From NCBI RefSeq assembly GCF_026340565.1, contig NZ_JAPEPB010000001.1, forward strand, positions 5,370,501-5,434,500: 64,000 nucleotides of DNA, in the 5' to 3' direction. Position numbers and translations under genes: made by a program. Positions 52,501 to 60,136 of this stretch are shown here, piece by piece. This stretch comes from Kitasatospora sp. NBC_01287 (lineage in GTDB: Bacteria; Actinomycetota; Actinomycetes; Streptomycetales; Streptomycetaceae). The stretch's first letter is position 1. Every line of letters starts with the position of its first letter. The notes beneath the pieces are model-generated. The model was not told where the DNA came from, did not search any database, and saw only the letters and a program-made list of their open reading frames with translations.

Positions 52501-53891
52501 TCCAGACCATCATCGGCCTGCAGACCGAGGTGCAGGTGCGCGGGCAGATCACCCCGGCGCACCGCGAGATCCGCTACGAGCTGGAGGTGCGGGAGCTGAC
52601 CCTGCTGCCGCGCCCCTCGGTCGTCGCCGACGTGCTGGTCTACCTGGGCGACAAGCCGGTGATCCGGATGCGCGACTTCGGCATCCAGATCCGGGAGAAG
52701 GAGGGCACCCCGTACCGGCCCGAATCCGGCGGCGTCCCGGCCTTCCTGGGCCGGCGCAACCGCTCTGGCGAGCCCGCGATGATCAACGAACTGCACCTGG
52801 CGCACGCCGCCAAGGGCGACCTGGGCACCGCGATGGGCCCGGAGTTCGACGTCTACCGCGATCACCGCGCGCCCTACATCCCCAACGGGGACTTCCAGTT
52901 CGTGGACCGGATCATGTCGCTCACCGGCACCCGGGGCGAACTGGCCCCCGGCGCCGAGATGGTGACCGAGTACGACTCACCGGCCGACGCCTGGTACTAC
53001 ACCCACAACTCCCATCCGCACCTGCCCAACGCGGTGCTCATGGAGACCTCGCTGCAGGCCGCGATCCTGCTCGGCTACTACCTGGGCGCGACCCTGAAGC
53101 AGCCGGACACCGAGTACGCGATCCGCAACCTGGACGGCCGGGCCACCCTGGTCAAGGACCTGGACCTGCGCGGCAGGACCATCCGGCACCGCTCCACCCT
53201 GCTGATGACCAGCGCGGTCTCCGGCGCGGTGCTGCAGAACTTCCGCTACGAACTCTCCGCCGACGGCGAGGTGTTCTACACCGGCGAGTCGCTCTTCGGC
53301 TACTTCAGCCAGGCCGCGCTCGCCAACCAGGCCGGCCTGGACGCGGGCCGCTACGTGGCCCCCTGGCTGGAGGAGCACCCGGAGGCGCTCGCCAAGCGGA
53401 TCGAACTGCCCAACGACGTGCCGCGGTTCGAGGACACCGGCCTGCGGCTGCCGGGCGGCCACTTCGATCTGGTGGACCGGGTCGACCTGGTGGCGGACGG
53501 CGGCCGGTACGGGCGGGGCTACCTGCACGGCACCCGTGCGGTGCGCCCCGACGAGTGGTACTTCGACTGCCACTTCCACCGCGACCCGGTGATGCCCGGC
53601 TCGCTCGGGGTGGAGGCGGTGCTCCAGGCGCTGCGCCTCTTCGCGCTGGACCAGGGCCTGGCCGAGGGGCTGGCCGACCCGTGCTTCGCGCTCGCCACCG
53701 ACATCGAGATGAGCTGGAAGTACCGGGGCCAGATCCTGCGCGAGGACCGGGAGCTGCGCTTCGACGTGCACCTCAAGGAGATCCGGCGCGAGGCCGACCG
53801 GATCGTGCTGATCGCGGACGCCGAGCTGTGGAAGCCGGGCCTGCGGATCTACCAGCTGACCGACGTGGCCATCGAGGTCCGCGCCCAATGA
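46566..53891 (+). CDS. PfaC-like megasynthase: KS-CLF-AT-(FabA-like DH didomain)x2
   Basis: A 2,441-residue enzyme. KS (about 1-440) with Cys191 in DAACSSALYALK, ECHATGTPIGD and KGNLGHLLTVAG. A GTDAP repeat linker leads to a chain length factor (about 480-960), in which the KS cysteine is replaced (TLSAEGAGTAQ near 695). AT domain (about 1050-1400) with GKVALVYPGAVNSYPGLG and GYSLGESSM, Ser1163. A long Ala/Pro linker is followed by four FabA-like hotdogs (about 1655-2441) that alternate degenerate and active. The active His residues are His1941 (AWYFECHFPDDPVLAGS) and His2336 (EWYFDCHFHRDPVMPGS). Classical PfaC is KS-CLF-DH-DH with the AT on separate PfaB; here the AT is built in. It overlaps the next gene by 4 bp. 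Confidence 0.88.
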   Translation: MSKYAIVGLSCLFPGAATPEAFWQNLSSGTDSRTEGGPSVFGPTDPRDADPRHRIYCTKGGFVRDFTFDPSGYRLRAEQLAGLDPVFQWSLQVAREALRDSGHAERTELLGRTGLVLGNYSFPTPSSARISVPLVDQAVHEGLRRAGAELPQAPWQPPADPAEARVSGAPARITAAALGLGGPRYALDAACSSALYALKLACDHLATGQADLMLAGGVCAPDPTLIHLSFSDLHAYPESGFSQPFDARSAGILTGQGAGMFAVRRLADARRDGDVIHAVIDGIGLTNDGAGRHLLVPSGAGQQRAYELAYAQADTAPGELDYLECHATGTPIGDSTEAASVAAFFGPHGELPPLGSVKGNLGHLLTVAGVSSMLKVILAMRNGELPPTIGVTEPIESAGTLVRAARPWPAGPGGRRAAVSAFGFGGTNAHVVLTDRGADADAVPPGPDPAPGTDAPGTDAPGTDAPRTDAPRTDAPAAEHPVLSALDVVGVGAHFGSFTTAAAFERAVHDGLDAFGPLPERRWRGLEATTGGALERAGLSRRTLPAGAFVDSVGLDPVDHRIPPADLRNYNLQHALISEVADEALLDAGFSRAPAAGQSAPAPRRVAVVIAMEIEPSAHLHLARHGLGERLGERLAAAGIELTERQFDKLVALARDGVHEPIVANEVLSYIGNIMASRISALWNFTGPSFTLSAEGAGTAQALQSARLLLLDPSVEAVLVGAVDLAGSPESLLLRATAPVDGAGLSFGAGSRGWRIGEGAGAVLLTRPGEGARPAYARLDAVAVRHAEPVAGVLPEADADALASAATEALAEAGITASAIGYLEAHAGGTEAQDRAELTALARVYPAGGAEFALGSAKAQLGDTQGAAAMAGLLRAVFCLHHGYLPGVPGWERPAPELAELLARGGGHLPERSRPWLRAHRDGRRHAAVSFLGAGGAHGHLVLSAERTSGALEESRWQQAGGPVLLALGAADPDGLLAELDRHRALLAEGADPFALARQAAGHLVPNGPRVVLVGRDNAELLGQLEPALRDLPQALAKGEDWATPAGSFFAASPIGPEGKVALVYPGAVNSYPGLGRDLFRAFPGLLERFEAEAATPDLTFRTARLHPRGQVTPGRRELMALEAELAEDLPFMLATGTTFAMLHTDLVREILGVRVHGAFGYSLGESSMLFATGAWRRDARRDDRISATPLFKDRLNGPRRTVRELWDLPAGTPDAAVWRSFVLLTDAGSVRAALPRHDRVFLTHVNTPGELVVAGDPAQCRALIEELGCPAARSPVSGVMHCPVVDGELAALAELNSHPTGPGGTVPGGLELLSAYDYAPVSRIEQARLADRIAHTLRSTIDFPKLVRTAYDRGFRYFIEVGPSATCTRWVRETLGEAAHVAVCADRRGVPTVRAVAQLVARLVAHGVPVDLAALLGSEPVPSASASVFATATATATAATAAGRPARLLVPVGGGASIPERVAAGARAVLGARVAVPAEPVLVGAGATGRSVPLPVPLPAPLPAPRPAARLPLEEPVPMPADPSVADPEAIAFDGEPIAFLPWTEPAAEPVAGSAAVPAAELPAPPAAVAVAGRTARPQAPAATTAAALVRELREQLMSTHSVVMETQRVLQESTLARAESLLAEPAAAPPPAVLRPAPAEPLALTPAPQAPGVLWDQADLLEFATGSLAKVFGPRFAEIDGYAKRVRLPAPPYHFVTRVTALEAETGVYQPSFIRTEYDVPEDAWYTVDGGVPPAVAIEAGQCDLLLISYLGIDFRNKGERVYRLLDSTLVFHGDLPRAGQTLRYDISINRFVTQGDTTLFFFSYLCYADGELILELKDASAGFFSQAELDTPLGVVITEKEKAARAALTRTWFKPLARTTKNLLTTADLELLAQGRPGAVFGPEHAQDEGLNPALRLPDARLRMVDEISIDRTGGPRGLGALSAVKRLDPDAWYFECHFPDDPVLAGSLVAEGAVQVLQAYLLHQGMHLVLPDARFQTIIGLQTEVQVRGQITPAHREIRYELEVRELTLLPRPSVVADVLVYLGDKPVIRMRDFGIQIREKEGTPYRPESGGVPAFLGRRNRSGEPAMINELHLAHAAKGDLGTAMGPEFDVYRDHRAPYIPNGDFQFVDRIMSLTGTRGELAPGAEMVTEYDSPADAWYYTHNSHPHLPNAVLMETSLQAAILLGYYLGATLKQPDTEYAIRNLDGRATLVKDLDLRGRTIRHRSTLLMTSAVSGAVLQNFRYELSADGEVFYTGESLFGYFSQAALANQAGLDAGRYVAPWLEEHPEALAKRIELPNDVPRFEDTGLRLPGGHFDLVDRVDLVADGGRYGRGYLHGTRAVRPDEWYFDCHFHRDPVMPGSLGVEAVLQALRLFALDQGLAEGLADPCFALATDIEMSWKYRGQILREDRELRFDVHLKEIRREADRIVLIADAELWKPGLRIYQLTDVAIEVRAQ
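47919..47993 (+). repeat. Five 15-bp tandem repeats coding for (G/R)TDAP in the KS-CLF linker
   Basis: In-frame 15-bp units from 47919 encode GTDAP three times and RTDAP twice. It is a flexible interdomain linker between the ketosynthase and chain length factor. Confidence 0.85.
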
Positions 53892-55558
53892 CCCCCGCAC
53901 CGCCGCCCGAGGAGACGAGTTCCCCCATGACCCACCCGCCCACGCCACTGCACTGGCAGGGGGCCGCGTACCCGAGCACCGACCCGGCCGGTGTGTACCA
54001 GGTGCTGGCCGACCTGGCCCGCCCCTGCTTCGTCGTCCGCACCCCGGGCGGCATCGGGGCGGTCTCCGGCGGCTCCGCCGTGCCCGCCGCGAGCGCGCCC
54101 GGCGGCCTGCCGCTGCTGGCCGCCGCCGCCCCGCTGCCGCCCGCGCGGCTCGGCTCGGCCGCCTTCCTGAGCGCCCACGGGGTCCGCCAGCCCTACCTGG
54201 CGGGCGCGATGGCCGGCGGCATCGCGAGCGCCGACCTGGTGATCGCGCTGGCCCGGGAGGGCTTCCTGGCCTCCTTCGGTGCCGCCGGCCTGCTGCCCGA
54301 GGCGATCGCCAAGGCGCTGGCCCGGTTCGCGGCCGAGATCCCGGGTCTGCCGTTCGCCGTCAACCTGATCCACAGCCCGAGTGAGGAGCGGCTGGAACGG
54401 GAGGCGGTCGACCTCTTCATCGAGCACGGGGTGCGCTGCGTGGAGGCCTCGGCCTTCATGGCGCTCACGCCGCACATCGTCCGCTACCGGCTGACCGGCC
54501 TGCGCCGGGACGCCGGCGGGCGGGTGGTGGCCGAGCACCGGGTGATCGCCAAGATCTCCCGGACCGAGACCGCCGAGCGCTTCATGCGCCCGGCTCCCGC
54601 CGCGCTGGTCGACCAGTTGTTGAAGCAGGGTCGGATCACGTCGCTGCAGGCCGAGTTGGCCAGGCAGGTGCCGATGGCCGACGACATCACGGTGGAGGCC
54701 GACTCCGGCGGCCACACCGACCGGCGCCCGCTGCCCGCGCTGCTGCCCAGCATCCTGCGGCTGCGCGACGCGGTGCAGCGCGAGCACCGCTACCCGGTGG
54801 CGATCCGGGTCGGCGCGGCCGGCGGGCTGGGCAGCCCGATCGCGGTGGCCGCCGCCTTCGCGATGGGGGCTGCCTACGTGGTGACCGGCTCGGTCAACCA
54901 GTCCTGCGTGGAGTCGGGCGCCTCCAAGGCCACCAAGGCGCTGCTGGCGGAAGCCGGCATCGCCGACTGCGAGATGGCCCCGGCCGCCGACATGTTCGAA
55001 CTCGGCGTCGAGCTGCAGGTGCTGAAGAAGGGCACGCTCTTCCCGATGCGGGCCAAGAAGCTCTACGAGCTCTACCAGGCCCACGACGGACTGGAGGCGA
55101 TCCCGGCCGCCGAGCGGGCCCGGCTGGAGGCGCAGCTCTTCCGTCGCCCGCTGGAGGACGTCTGGCGCGAGTGCGTCGGCTACTTCCAGCGCCGCGACCC
55201 GGATCAACTGGCCCGCGCGGCCGAGAACCCCAAGCGGCGGATGGCGCTGGTCTTCCGCTGGTACCTGGGGATGAGCTCGCGCTGGTCGGTGGCCGGCGAC
55301 CCGGACCGCACGCTGGACTACCAGATCTGGTGCGGCCCGGCGATGGGCAGCTTCAACGACTGGGTCACCGCCAGCTACCTCAAGGCGCCCGGCAACCGGC
55401 GGGTGGCCGACGTCGCTCACCACCTGATGCGCGGTGCCGCCTTCCACACCCGGCTGGCCGCGCTGCGCACCGCCGGGGTGCAGATCCCGGCGGCCGCGGG
55501 CGACTACCGCCCGGTCCCGCTGGAGGCCGCCCTGATGAGTCCGGCCGGTGCGCTGTGA
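53888..55558 (+). CDS. PfaD-type trans-acting enoyl reductase
   Basis: A flavin-dependent enoyl reductase of the 2-nitropropane dioxygenase-like TIM-barrel family, 556 residues. It acts in trans on the synthase-bound chain. PfaD signatures: AGAMAGGIASADLVIAL, GLPFAVNLIHSPSEE, FIEHGVRCVEASAFM, ADDITVEADSGGHTDRRP, VGAAGGLGSPIAVAAAFAMGAAYVVTGSVNQ, and the C-terminal GPAMGSFNDWV. ATG 53888 overlaps the megasynthase stop (ATGA) and has GAGGT 9 bp upstream. ATG 53927 is an alternative. The gene then overlaps the acyl-CoA dehydrogenase gene by 4 bp. This partner is diagnostic for PUFA-type synthases. Confidence 0.92.
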   Translation: MTPAPPPEETSSPMTHPPTPLHWQGAAYPSTDPAGVYQVLADLARPCFVVRTPGGIGAVSGGSAVPAASAPGGLPLLAAAAPLPPARLGSAAFLSAHGVRQPYLAGAMAGGIASADLVIALAREGFLASFGAAGLLPEAIAKALARFAAEIPGLPFAVNLIHSPSEERLEREAVDLFIEHGVRCVEASAFMALTPHIVRYRLTGLRRDAGGRVVAEHRVIAKISRTETAERFMRPAPAALVDQLLKQGRITSLQAELARQVPMADDITVEADSGGHTDRRPLPALLPSILRLRDAVQREHRYPVAIRVGAAGGLGSPIAVAAAFAMGAAYVVTGSVNQSCVESGASKATKALLAEAGIADCEMAPAADMFELGVELQVLKKGTLFPMRAKKLYELYQAHDGLEAIPAAERARLEAQLFRRPLEDVWRECVGYFQRRDPDQLARAAENPKRRMALVFRWYLGMSSRWSVAGDPDRTLDYQIWCGPAMGSFNDWVTASYLKAPGNRRVADVAHHLMRGAAFHTRLAALRTAGVQIPAAAGDYRPVPLEAALMSPAGAL

Positions 55559-57288
55559 TCGAGGAGCTCACCCGCAAGGCCGCCGCGCTCGAACTGCTGC
55601 TGGGCGACGCCGAGGACCCGGCCAACCCGTACGGCTTCGCCGCGGCCGCCCGCCGCGACGAACGCGAGGAGTTCCCGGCCGCCTTCGCCGAGCTGCTGCG
55701 CTCGGCCGGCTTCCACCTCGACCACCTGCCCGCGCACTGGGGCGGCAGCTTCGAGTCCTTCGACCGCAGCCTGCAGCTGGTCCGCACGGCCGCCCGCCGG
55801 GACCTGGCGGTGATGCCGGCCACCATGTTCAGCATCACCGCCGCCACCTGCCTGCGGCTGCACGGCTCGCCCGAGCAGCAGGCCCGCGCCGCCGAACTGC
55901 TGTGCGGCGGCGGCGCGATCGGCTTCGCGCTCTCCGAGGCCGCGCACGGCAGCGACCTGCTGGCCAACGAGGCGCGGCTGACCCCGGACGGGGCGGGCGG
56001 CCAGGAGCTGAACGGCACCAAGTGGATGGTCGGCCTCGGACAGCGCTGCGAGGCGCTCTACCTGGTGGCGCGCACCGTCGGCCGGCCTTCGGCCCAGGGC
56101 GCGCCGCTGCGCGGGCCCGGCGCCTTCTCGGCCCTGCTGCTCGACCTCACCGCCGCGCGGCCCGGGCGCCTGGAGCGCGGGGCGCCGGTGCGCACCAGCG
56201 GCATGCGGGGGATCGACTTCGCCCATCTGACGTTCGATCAGTTCACGACGCTCGAAGGCGAACCGGTCGGACGTCAGGGCGAGGCGCTGGAGGTGGCCGT
56301 CAAGGCGCAGCAGGTGGTGCGGCTGATGAGCACCGCCGGCAGCCTGGGCCTGGCCGACACCGGGCTGCGGCTGACCCTCGACTTCGCCGCCGAGCGCCGC
56401 ACCGGCCGTACCACCCTGCTGGAGACCCCCTACCAGCGCCGCGAGTTGGCGCTGGCCGCCACGGCGCTGCTGGCCGCCGACGCGGTCGCGCTGGCGGCGG
56501 CCCGGGGGATCCACGTGGTGCCCGAGCAGTTCAGCGTCTGGGGCTGCGTGGCCAAGCACGTGGTGGCCGAGTCGGTGGAGGAGCTGCTCGCCCGCTGCGG
56601 CGCCACCCTGGCCACCCGCTCGGTGCTGCGCGGTGAGGGCCCGGGCGGCGGCCTCTTCCAGAAGCTGCAGCGGGACGCCGCCCTGGTCCGGGTGGTGGAC
56701 ACCAGCACGCTGGCCAACCTGCGCTCCTTCAGCGGCCAGCTGCCCACTCTCACCGGCGCGGGCGCCGATCCGGCGGCCCTGCGCACCGTCTTCGCGCTGG
56801 ACGCCCCGCTGCCGCCCTACGACCCGACCCGGCTCGAACTGGCAGCCCGCGGCCGGGACCTGGTCACCGCCACGCTGGCCGACGTCGCCGAGCCCGCCGC
56901 GGGTGAGCTCGCCGAGGCCGGCGCCCCGGCCGTGGCCGCCCTGGCCGAGCAACTGCTCGCCGCCGTGCGGCAACTGCCCGAGCAGGCGCGGGCGGCCGGG
57001 CCCGGGGTCGAACTCGTCGACCTGGCCGAGCGGTTCGCCTGGCTGCACGCCGCCGCCTGCTGTCTGCACCTGTGGTGGGCCAACCGGCACCTGCCGCTGT
57101 TCGGCGGCAAGCCGGGCCACCCGGGCTGGCTGGGCGCCGTGCTCGGCTACCTGCTGGCCCGCGCCGAGGGCACCGCGCCGCGCCGCGCGGCAGGGCCGGC
57201 GGCGCCCGCCCTCGACCTGGTGCTCGGCCTGCGCGAGGGCCACCGGCTCTTCTCCGCGCTGCCCGTCCCGCTCGCCCACCCCCGCTAG
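55555..57288 (+). CDS. Acyl-CoA dehydrogenase homologue, long form (first)
   Basis: A 577-residue acyl-CoA dehydrogenase-like flavoprotein. N-terminal helical domain (LDHLPAHWGGSFES), middle domain with the FAD/substrate region GFALSEAAHGSDLLANEARL and ELNGTKWMVG, and C-terminal helical domain (LFQKLQRDAALVRVVDTSTLANLRSF). In classical enzymes the segment corresponding to RVVDTS is YEGT, whose Glu is the catalytic base; here Asp takes that place (alignment by eye). A further 150 C-terminal residues extend it beyond the usual 380. GTG start overlaps the PfaD-type gene by 4 bp. It probably oxidises an acyl chain bound to the cluster's ACP or CoA, adding a double bond. The substrate is unknown. 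Confidence 0.8.
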   Translation: MIEELTRKAAALELLLGDAEDPANPYGFAAAARRDEREEFPAAFAELLRSAGFHLDHLPAHWGGSFESFDRSLQLVRTAARRDLAVMPATMFSITAATCLRLHGSPEQQARAAELLCGGGAIGFALSEAAHGSDLLANEARLTPDGAGGQELNGTKWMVGLGQRCEALYLVARTVGRPSAQGAPLRGPGAFSALLLDLTAARPGRLERGAPVRTSGMRGIDFAHLTFDQFTTLEGEPVGRQGEALEVAVKAQQVVRLMSTAGSLGLADTGLRLTLDFAAERRTGRTTLLETPYQRRELALAATALLAADAVALAAARGIHVVPEQFSVWGCVAKHVVAESVEELLARCGATLATRSVLRGEGPGGGLFQKLQRDAALVRVVDTSTLANLRSFSGQLPTLTGAGADPAALRTVFALDAPLPPYDPTRLELAARGRDLVTATLADVAEPAAGELAEAGAPAVAALAEQLLAAVRQLPEQARAAGPGVELVDLAERFAWLHAAACCLHLWWANRHLPLFGGKPGHPGWLGAVLGYLLARAEGTAPRRAAGPAAPALDLVLGLREGHRLFSALPVPLAHPR

Positions 57289-57303
57289 CCCTCAGGAGAG
57301 GCT

Positions 57304-59088
57304 GTGCCGTACCAAGAACTAGCCAAGCTCGCCGCCGAGTTGGAGGCGCACCTGGGCGACCCGCACGATCCCGCGAGCCGCCTGCCGTTCACCCGGATCC
57401 TGGATCTGGACGAGCGCGAGGAGTACCCGTACGTCTTCGTCAACCTGCTCCAGCGCTGGGGCGTGCCCGAGTACAACATCCCCGAGGCACAGGGCGGTCG
57501 GGCCGGCGACGTGGAGACCGGCTTCAACCTGCTGCGGCTGATCGCCCGCCGCGACCCGACCACCGCCACCGCGCTGATCATCAGCAGCCTGGCCTTCATG
57601 CCCGCCTGGATCGCCGGCACGGCCGAGCAGAAGCGGTACCTGGCCGACACGATGCGCCAGGGCAGCCGCTACGCCTGGGGCCTGTCCGAACGCGCCCACG
57701 GCAGCGACGTGCTGGCCAACGAGCTGAGCGCGGAGAGGACCGACGGCGGCTGGCTGCTGACCGGCGAGAAGTGGCTGATCGGCAACGCCCGGGTGGCCGA
57801 CGGCCTGGTGCTCTTCGCCCGCACCCGCCCCGCCGGGGGCCCGGCCGGCTACTCGATCTTCCTGCTGGAGAAGCGCCGCACCCCGGCGGGCAGCGTCGAG
57901 GAACTGCCGAACGAGCGGCTGCACGGGCTGCGCGCGCTCGACATGAGCGGGGTGCGGCTGGAGCGGGTGTTCGTCCCCGACAGCGCGCTGATCGGCGCCG
58001 AGGGTGCGGGCCTGGAGATCGCGCTGCAGACCTCCCAGGTGGCCCGCACGCTGATCGGCGGCATCGCGCTCTCGGCGGTGGACACCGCGCTGCGGGTCAC
58101 CCTCGACTTCACCGAGCAGCGCGAGATCTTCGGCCGCAAGGTCAGCGACATCCCGTACTCCCGGCGGCAGTTGGTCGAGAGCTTCGCCGACCTGCTGATC
58201 GCCGACGCGGTCAGCCTGGGCGCGGTGCGCAGCCTGCAGCTGCTCCCCGAGCAGGCCAGCGTCTGGTCCTCGGTGGTGAAGTACTTCGTGCCGACCCTGC
58301 TGGAGCGCACCATGTCCCAGCTGAACATCGTGCTGGGCGCCCGCTTCTTCCTGCGCGCCACCCCGCACTACGGCATCCATCAGAAGATGCTGCGCGACCT
58401 GCCGGTGGCGAACTTCGCCGACGGCAACACCGTGGTCAACCTGAAGAACCTGGCCCTGCAACTGGACGGTCTGCTGGCCGCGCTCGCCGAGCCCGAGGCG
58501 GCGCCGGTCGCGGCGGCCGAACGGCGGGCGCCGGTGCTCTACGGGCCCGAGCGGCAACTGCCGCTCTACCGGCCCTGGGACCAGCAGCTCTACAGTCGCG
58601 GCCGGGACGACGCGCTGCTCGCCGCCCCCGCGGCGCTGCGCGAACTGCGGTCCAGGGCGGAGGCGGCCGCCGGACCCGAGCGGGAGCGGCTGCGCGGGGC
58701 CGCCGCCGTCGCCGGCGAGCTGCTCGACCAGCGCGGTGCGCTGCACGCCCGCTGCACCGCGCTGCGGGCCGAGCTGGGGCGGGAGTACGGGCAGTCGGCC
58801 GAGCTCTTCGACCTGGCCAAGGAGTACTGCCTGCTGCACGCGGTCGCCGCCTGCCTGCACGCCTACCTGCACGCCCCCGCCGGGGAGTCGCTGCTCACCC
58901 CCGCGCTGCTGCTGCTCCAGTTGGAGCGGCTGCGCCGCCAGTGGCACCCGCACGAGGCGGTCACCGACGGCGCGGTGGTGGACGAGGCGATGGCGGTGCT
59001 GCGCCGGCTGCACCAGGAGAACCGGCTCTTCTCGCTCCGGCAGTTCCAACTCGCCGAGCGCACCGGCTCGACCGGCGCCCTCGACTGA
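57304..59088 (+). CDS. Acyl-CoA dehydrogenase homologue, long form (second)
   Basis: A 594-residue relative of the preceding gene with the same layout. Visible are NIPEAQGGRAGDVETGFNLL, GLSERAHGSDVLANELSAE and WLLTGEKWLIGNARV in the middle domain, and GIHQKMLRDLPVANFADGNTVVNLKNL in the C-terminal domain. The position of the catalytic Glu (YEGT in classical enzymes) again carries Asp (ADGN). It has a C-terminal extension of about 190 residues. GTG 57304 with AGGAGAGG upstream, 15 bp after the first copy. The two proteins are clearly diverged, so a heteromer or two different desaturation steps are both possible. A 182-bp gap with repeats follows. Confidence 0.8.
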   Translation: MPYQELAKLAAELEAHLGDPHDPASRLPFTRILDLDEREEYPYVFVNLLQRWGVPEYNIPEAQGGRAGDVETGFNLLRLIARRDPTTATALIISSLAFMPAWIAGTAEQKRYLADTMRQGSRYAWGLSERAHGSDVLANELSAERTDGGWLLTGEKWLIGNARVADGLVLFARTRPAGGPAGYSIFLLEKRRTPAGSVEELPNERLHGLRALDMSGVRLERVFVPDSALIGAEGAGLEIALQTSQVARTLIGGIALSAVDTALRVTLDFTEQREIFGRKVSDIPYSRRQLVESFADLLIADAVSLGAVRSLQLLPEQASVWSSVVKYFVPTLLERTMSQLNIVLGARFFLRATPHYGIHQKMLRDLPVANFADGNTVVNLKNLALQLDGLLAALAEPEAAPVAAAERRAPVLYGPERQLPLYRPWDQQLYSRGRDDALLAAPAALRELRSRAEAAAGPERERLRGAAAVAGELLDQRGALHARCTALRAELGREYGQSAELFDLAKEYCLLHAVAACLHAYLHAPAGESLLTPALLLLQLERLRRQWHPHEAVTDGAVVDEAMAVLRRLHQENRLFSLRQFQLAERTGSTGALD

Positions 59089-59220
59089 CCCGCCGCTGCC
59101 CCGCCACTGCCCCCGCCACTGACCCGCCGCTGCCCCGCCGCTGCCCCGCCGCTGCCCCCGCCACTGACCCGCCGCTGCCCCGCCACTGCCCCCGCCACTG
59201 ACCCGCCGCTGCCCCGCGAC
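59089..59220. repeat. Tandem repeat of CCGCCACTGCCCC/CCGCCGCTGCCCC units
   Basis: About nine degenerate 11-13 bp units fill most of the 182-bp gap between the second dehydrogenase gene and the zinc-ribbon gene. Probably slippage-prone spacer; it may also affect transcription or translation coupling. Confidence 0.75.
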
Positions 59221-59270
59221 CGCCGTACGACTGCCCCACCACTGCCCCGCGATCGGCAAGGAGGTCCCCG

Positions 59271-59438
59271 ATGTTCGCCTGCCCCCGCTGCGCCCACCCG
59301 ATCCCCGCCCGGCACCTCGACCGCGACCTGCCGCTCTGCCCCGCCTGCCGCTCCCGGCTGCGCGAGGAGCTGACCGACTGGCTGCGCCACCTTCTCGGCC
59401 TGGGCGCGCTCGCCGAACTCACCGGTGAGCCCCGGTGA
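59271..59438 (+). CDS. 55-residue zinc-ribbon protein
   Basis: Small gene of 55 codons, below usual size limits. It starts MFACPRCAHPIPARHL, with a second cysteine pair in LPLCPACRSRLREELTDWL, so two CxxC knuckles can bind one zinc; the C-terminal half is a helix. An almost ideal ribosome site AAGGAGGT lies 5 bp before the ATG, strong evidence that it is translated. Its stop overlaps the phosphopantetheinyl transferase start by 4 bp (GTGA). Function unknown. Its place in the cluster suggests an accessory or regulatory partner of the synthase or transferase. Confidence 0.72.
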   Translation: MFACPRCAHPIPARHLDRDLPLCPACRSRLREELTDWLRHLLGLGALAELTGEPR

Positions 59439-60124
59439 CCGACGCGCACCTCTACCTGCTGCCCGAGCCCGCCGTCGAGGCCTTCGCCGCCCGGTACGGC
59501 GGCCCCGCGCTGCTCACCGCCGACGAGCGCGCCCAACTGGCGCGCCGCCGCACCCCGGGAGCCCGGCGGCGCTACCTGGGCGCCCGGGTGCTCTGCCGCT
59601 ACGCGCTCAGCGCCCGCTCGCACCGCCCGCCGCACGCCTGGCGGTTCCGCACCGGCCCGCACGGCCGCCCGGAGCCGCAGGCACCGGCCGACGGGCTGCG
59701 CTTCAACCTCTCGCACACCGAGGGGATGCTCGCCTGCCTGGTCACCGAGACCGCCTCCTGCGGGGTGGACGTCGAGCGGACCCCGGTCGGCCAGGACGCG
59801 CTGCGCCACCTGCCGCGCTACCTGGCCGCCGCCGAGCGCGCCGCGCTGGCGGCCGCCCCGCCCGCCGCCCGACCCGCCGCGCTGGCCGCCTACTGGGTGC
59901 TCAAGGAGGCCTATCTCAAGGCGCTCGGCACGGGGCTTCGCCGCGACCTGGCCGGCTTCGCCTTCTCGCCCCCGCAGGCCGGCCCGATCGAGCTGACCGA
60001 CCCGGCCGGCACCCCGGCCGCCTGGCGCTTCGAACTGCTGCACCCCGCCCCCGGCTTCGTGCTCGCCGCCGCCGTCGAGCACGGCCGCGGCGGCCGCCTG
60101 CACCGCACCCTCCTCACCGCCTAG
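59435..60124 (+). CDS. Sfp-type 4'-phosphopantetheinyl transferase
   Basis: A 229-residue enzyme that attaches phosphopantetheine to ACP serines. Motifs: FNLSHTEGMLACLV, CGVDVERTPVG with the Mg-binding Asp and Glu, and the helix YWVLKEAYLKALGTGL (WxxKEAxxKAxG). It is roughly the single-chain Sfp-like size. GTG start overlapping the zinc-ribbon gene. It is the dedicated activator of the free ACP and of the two ACP domains in the synthase, consistent with the usual PfaE role. Confidence 0.9.
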   Translation: MTDAHLYLLPEPAVEAFAARYGGPALLTADERAQLARRRTPGARRRYLGARVLCRYALSARSHRPPHAWRFRTGPHGRPEPQAPADGLRFNLSHTEGMLACLVTETASCGVDVERTPVGQDALRHLPRYLAAAERAALAAAPPAARPAALAAYWVLKEAYLKALGTGLRRDLAGFAFSPPQAGPIELTDPAGTPAAWRFELLHPAPGFVLAAAVEHGRGGRLHRTLLTA

Positions 60125-60136
60125 GAAGGCTCCGCC

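Noticed and set aside
59089..59220. CRISPR-like array
   Set aside because: Units are 11-13 bp without unique spacers; it is a simple tandem repeat.
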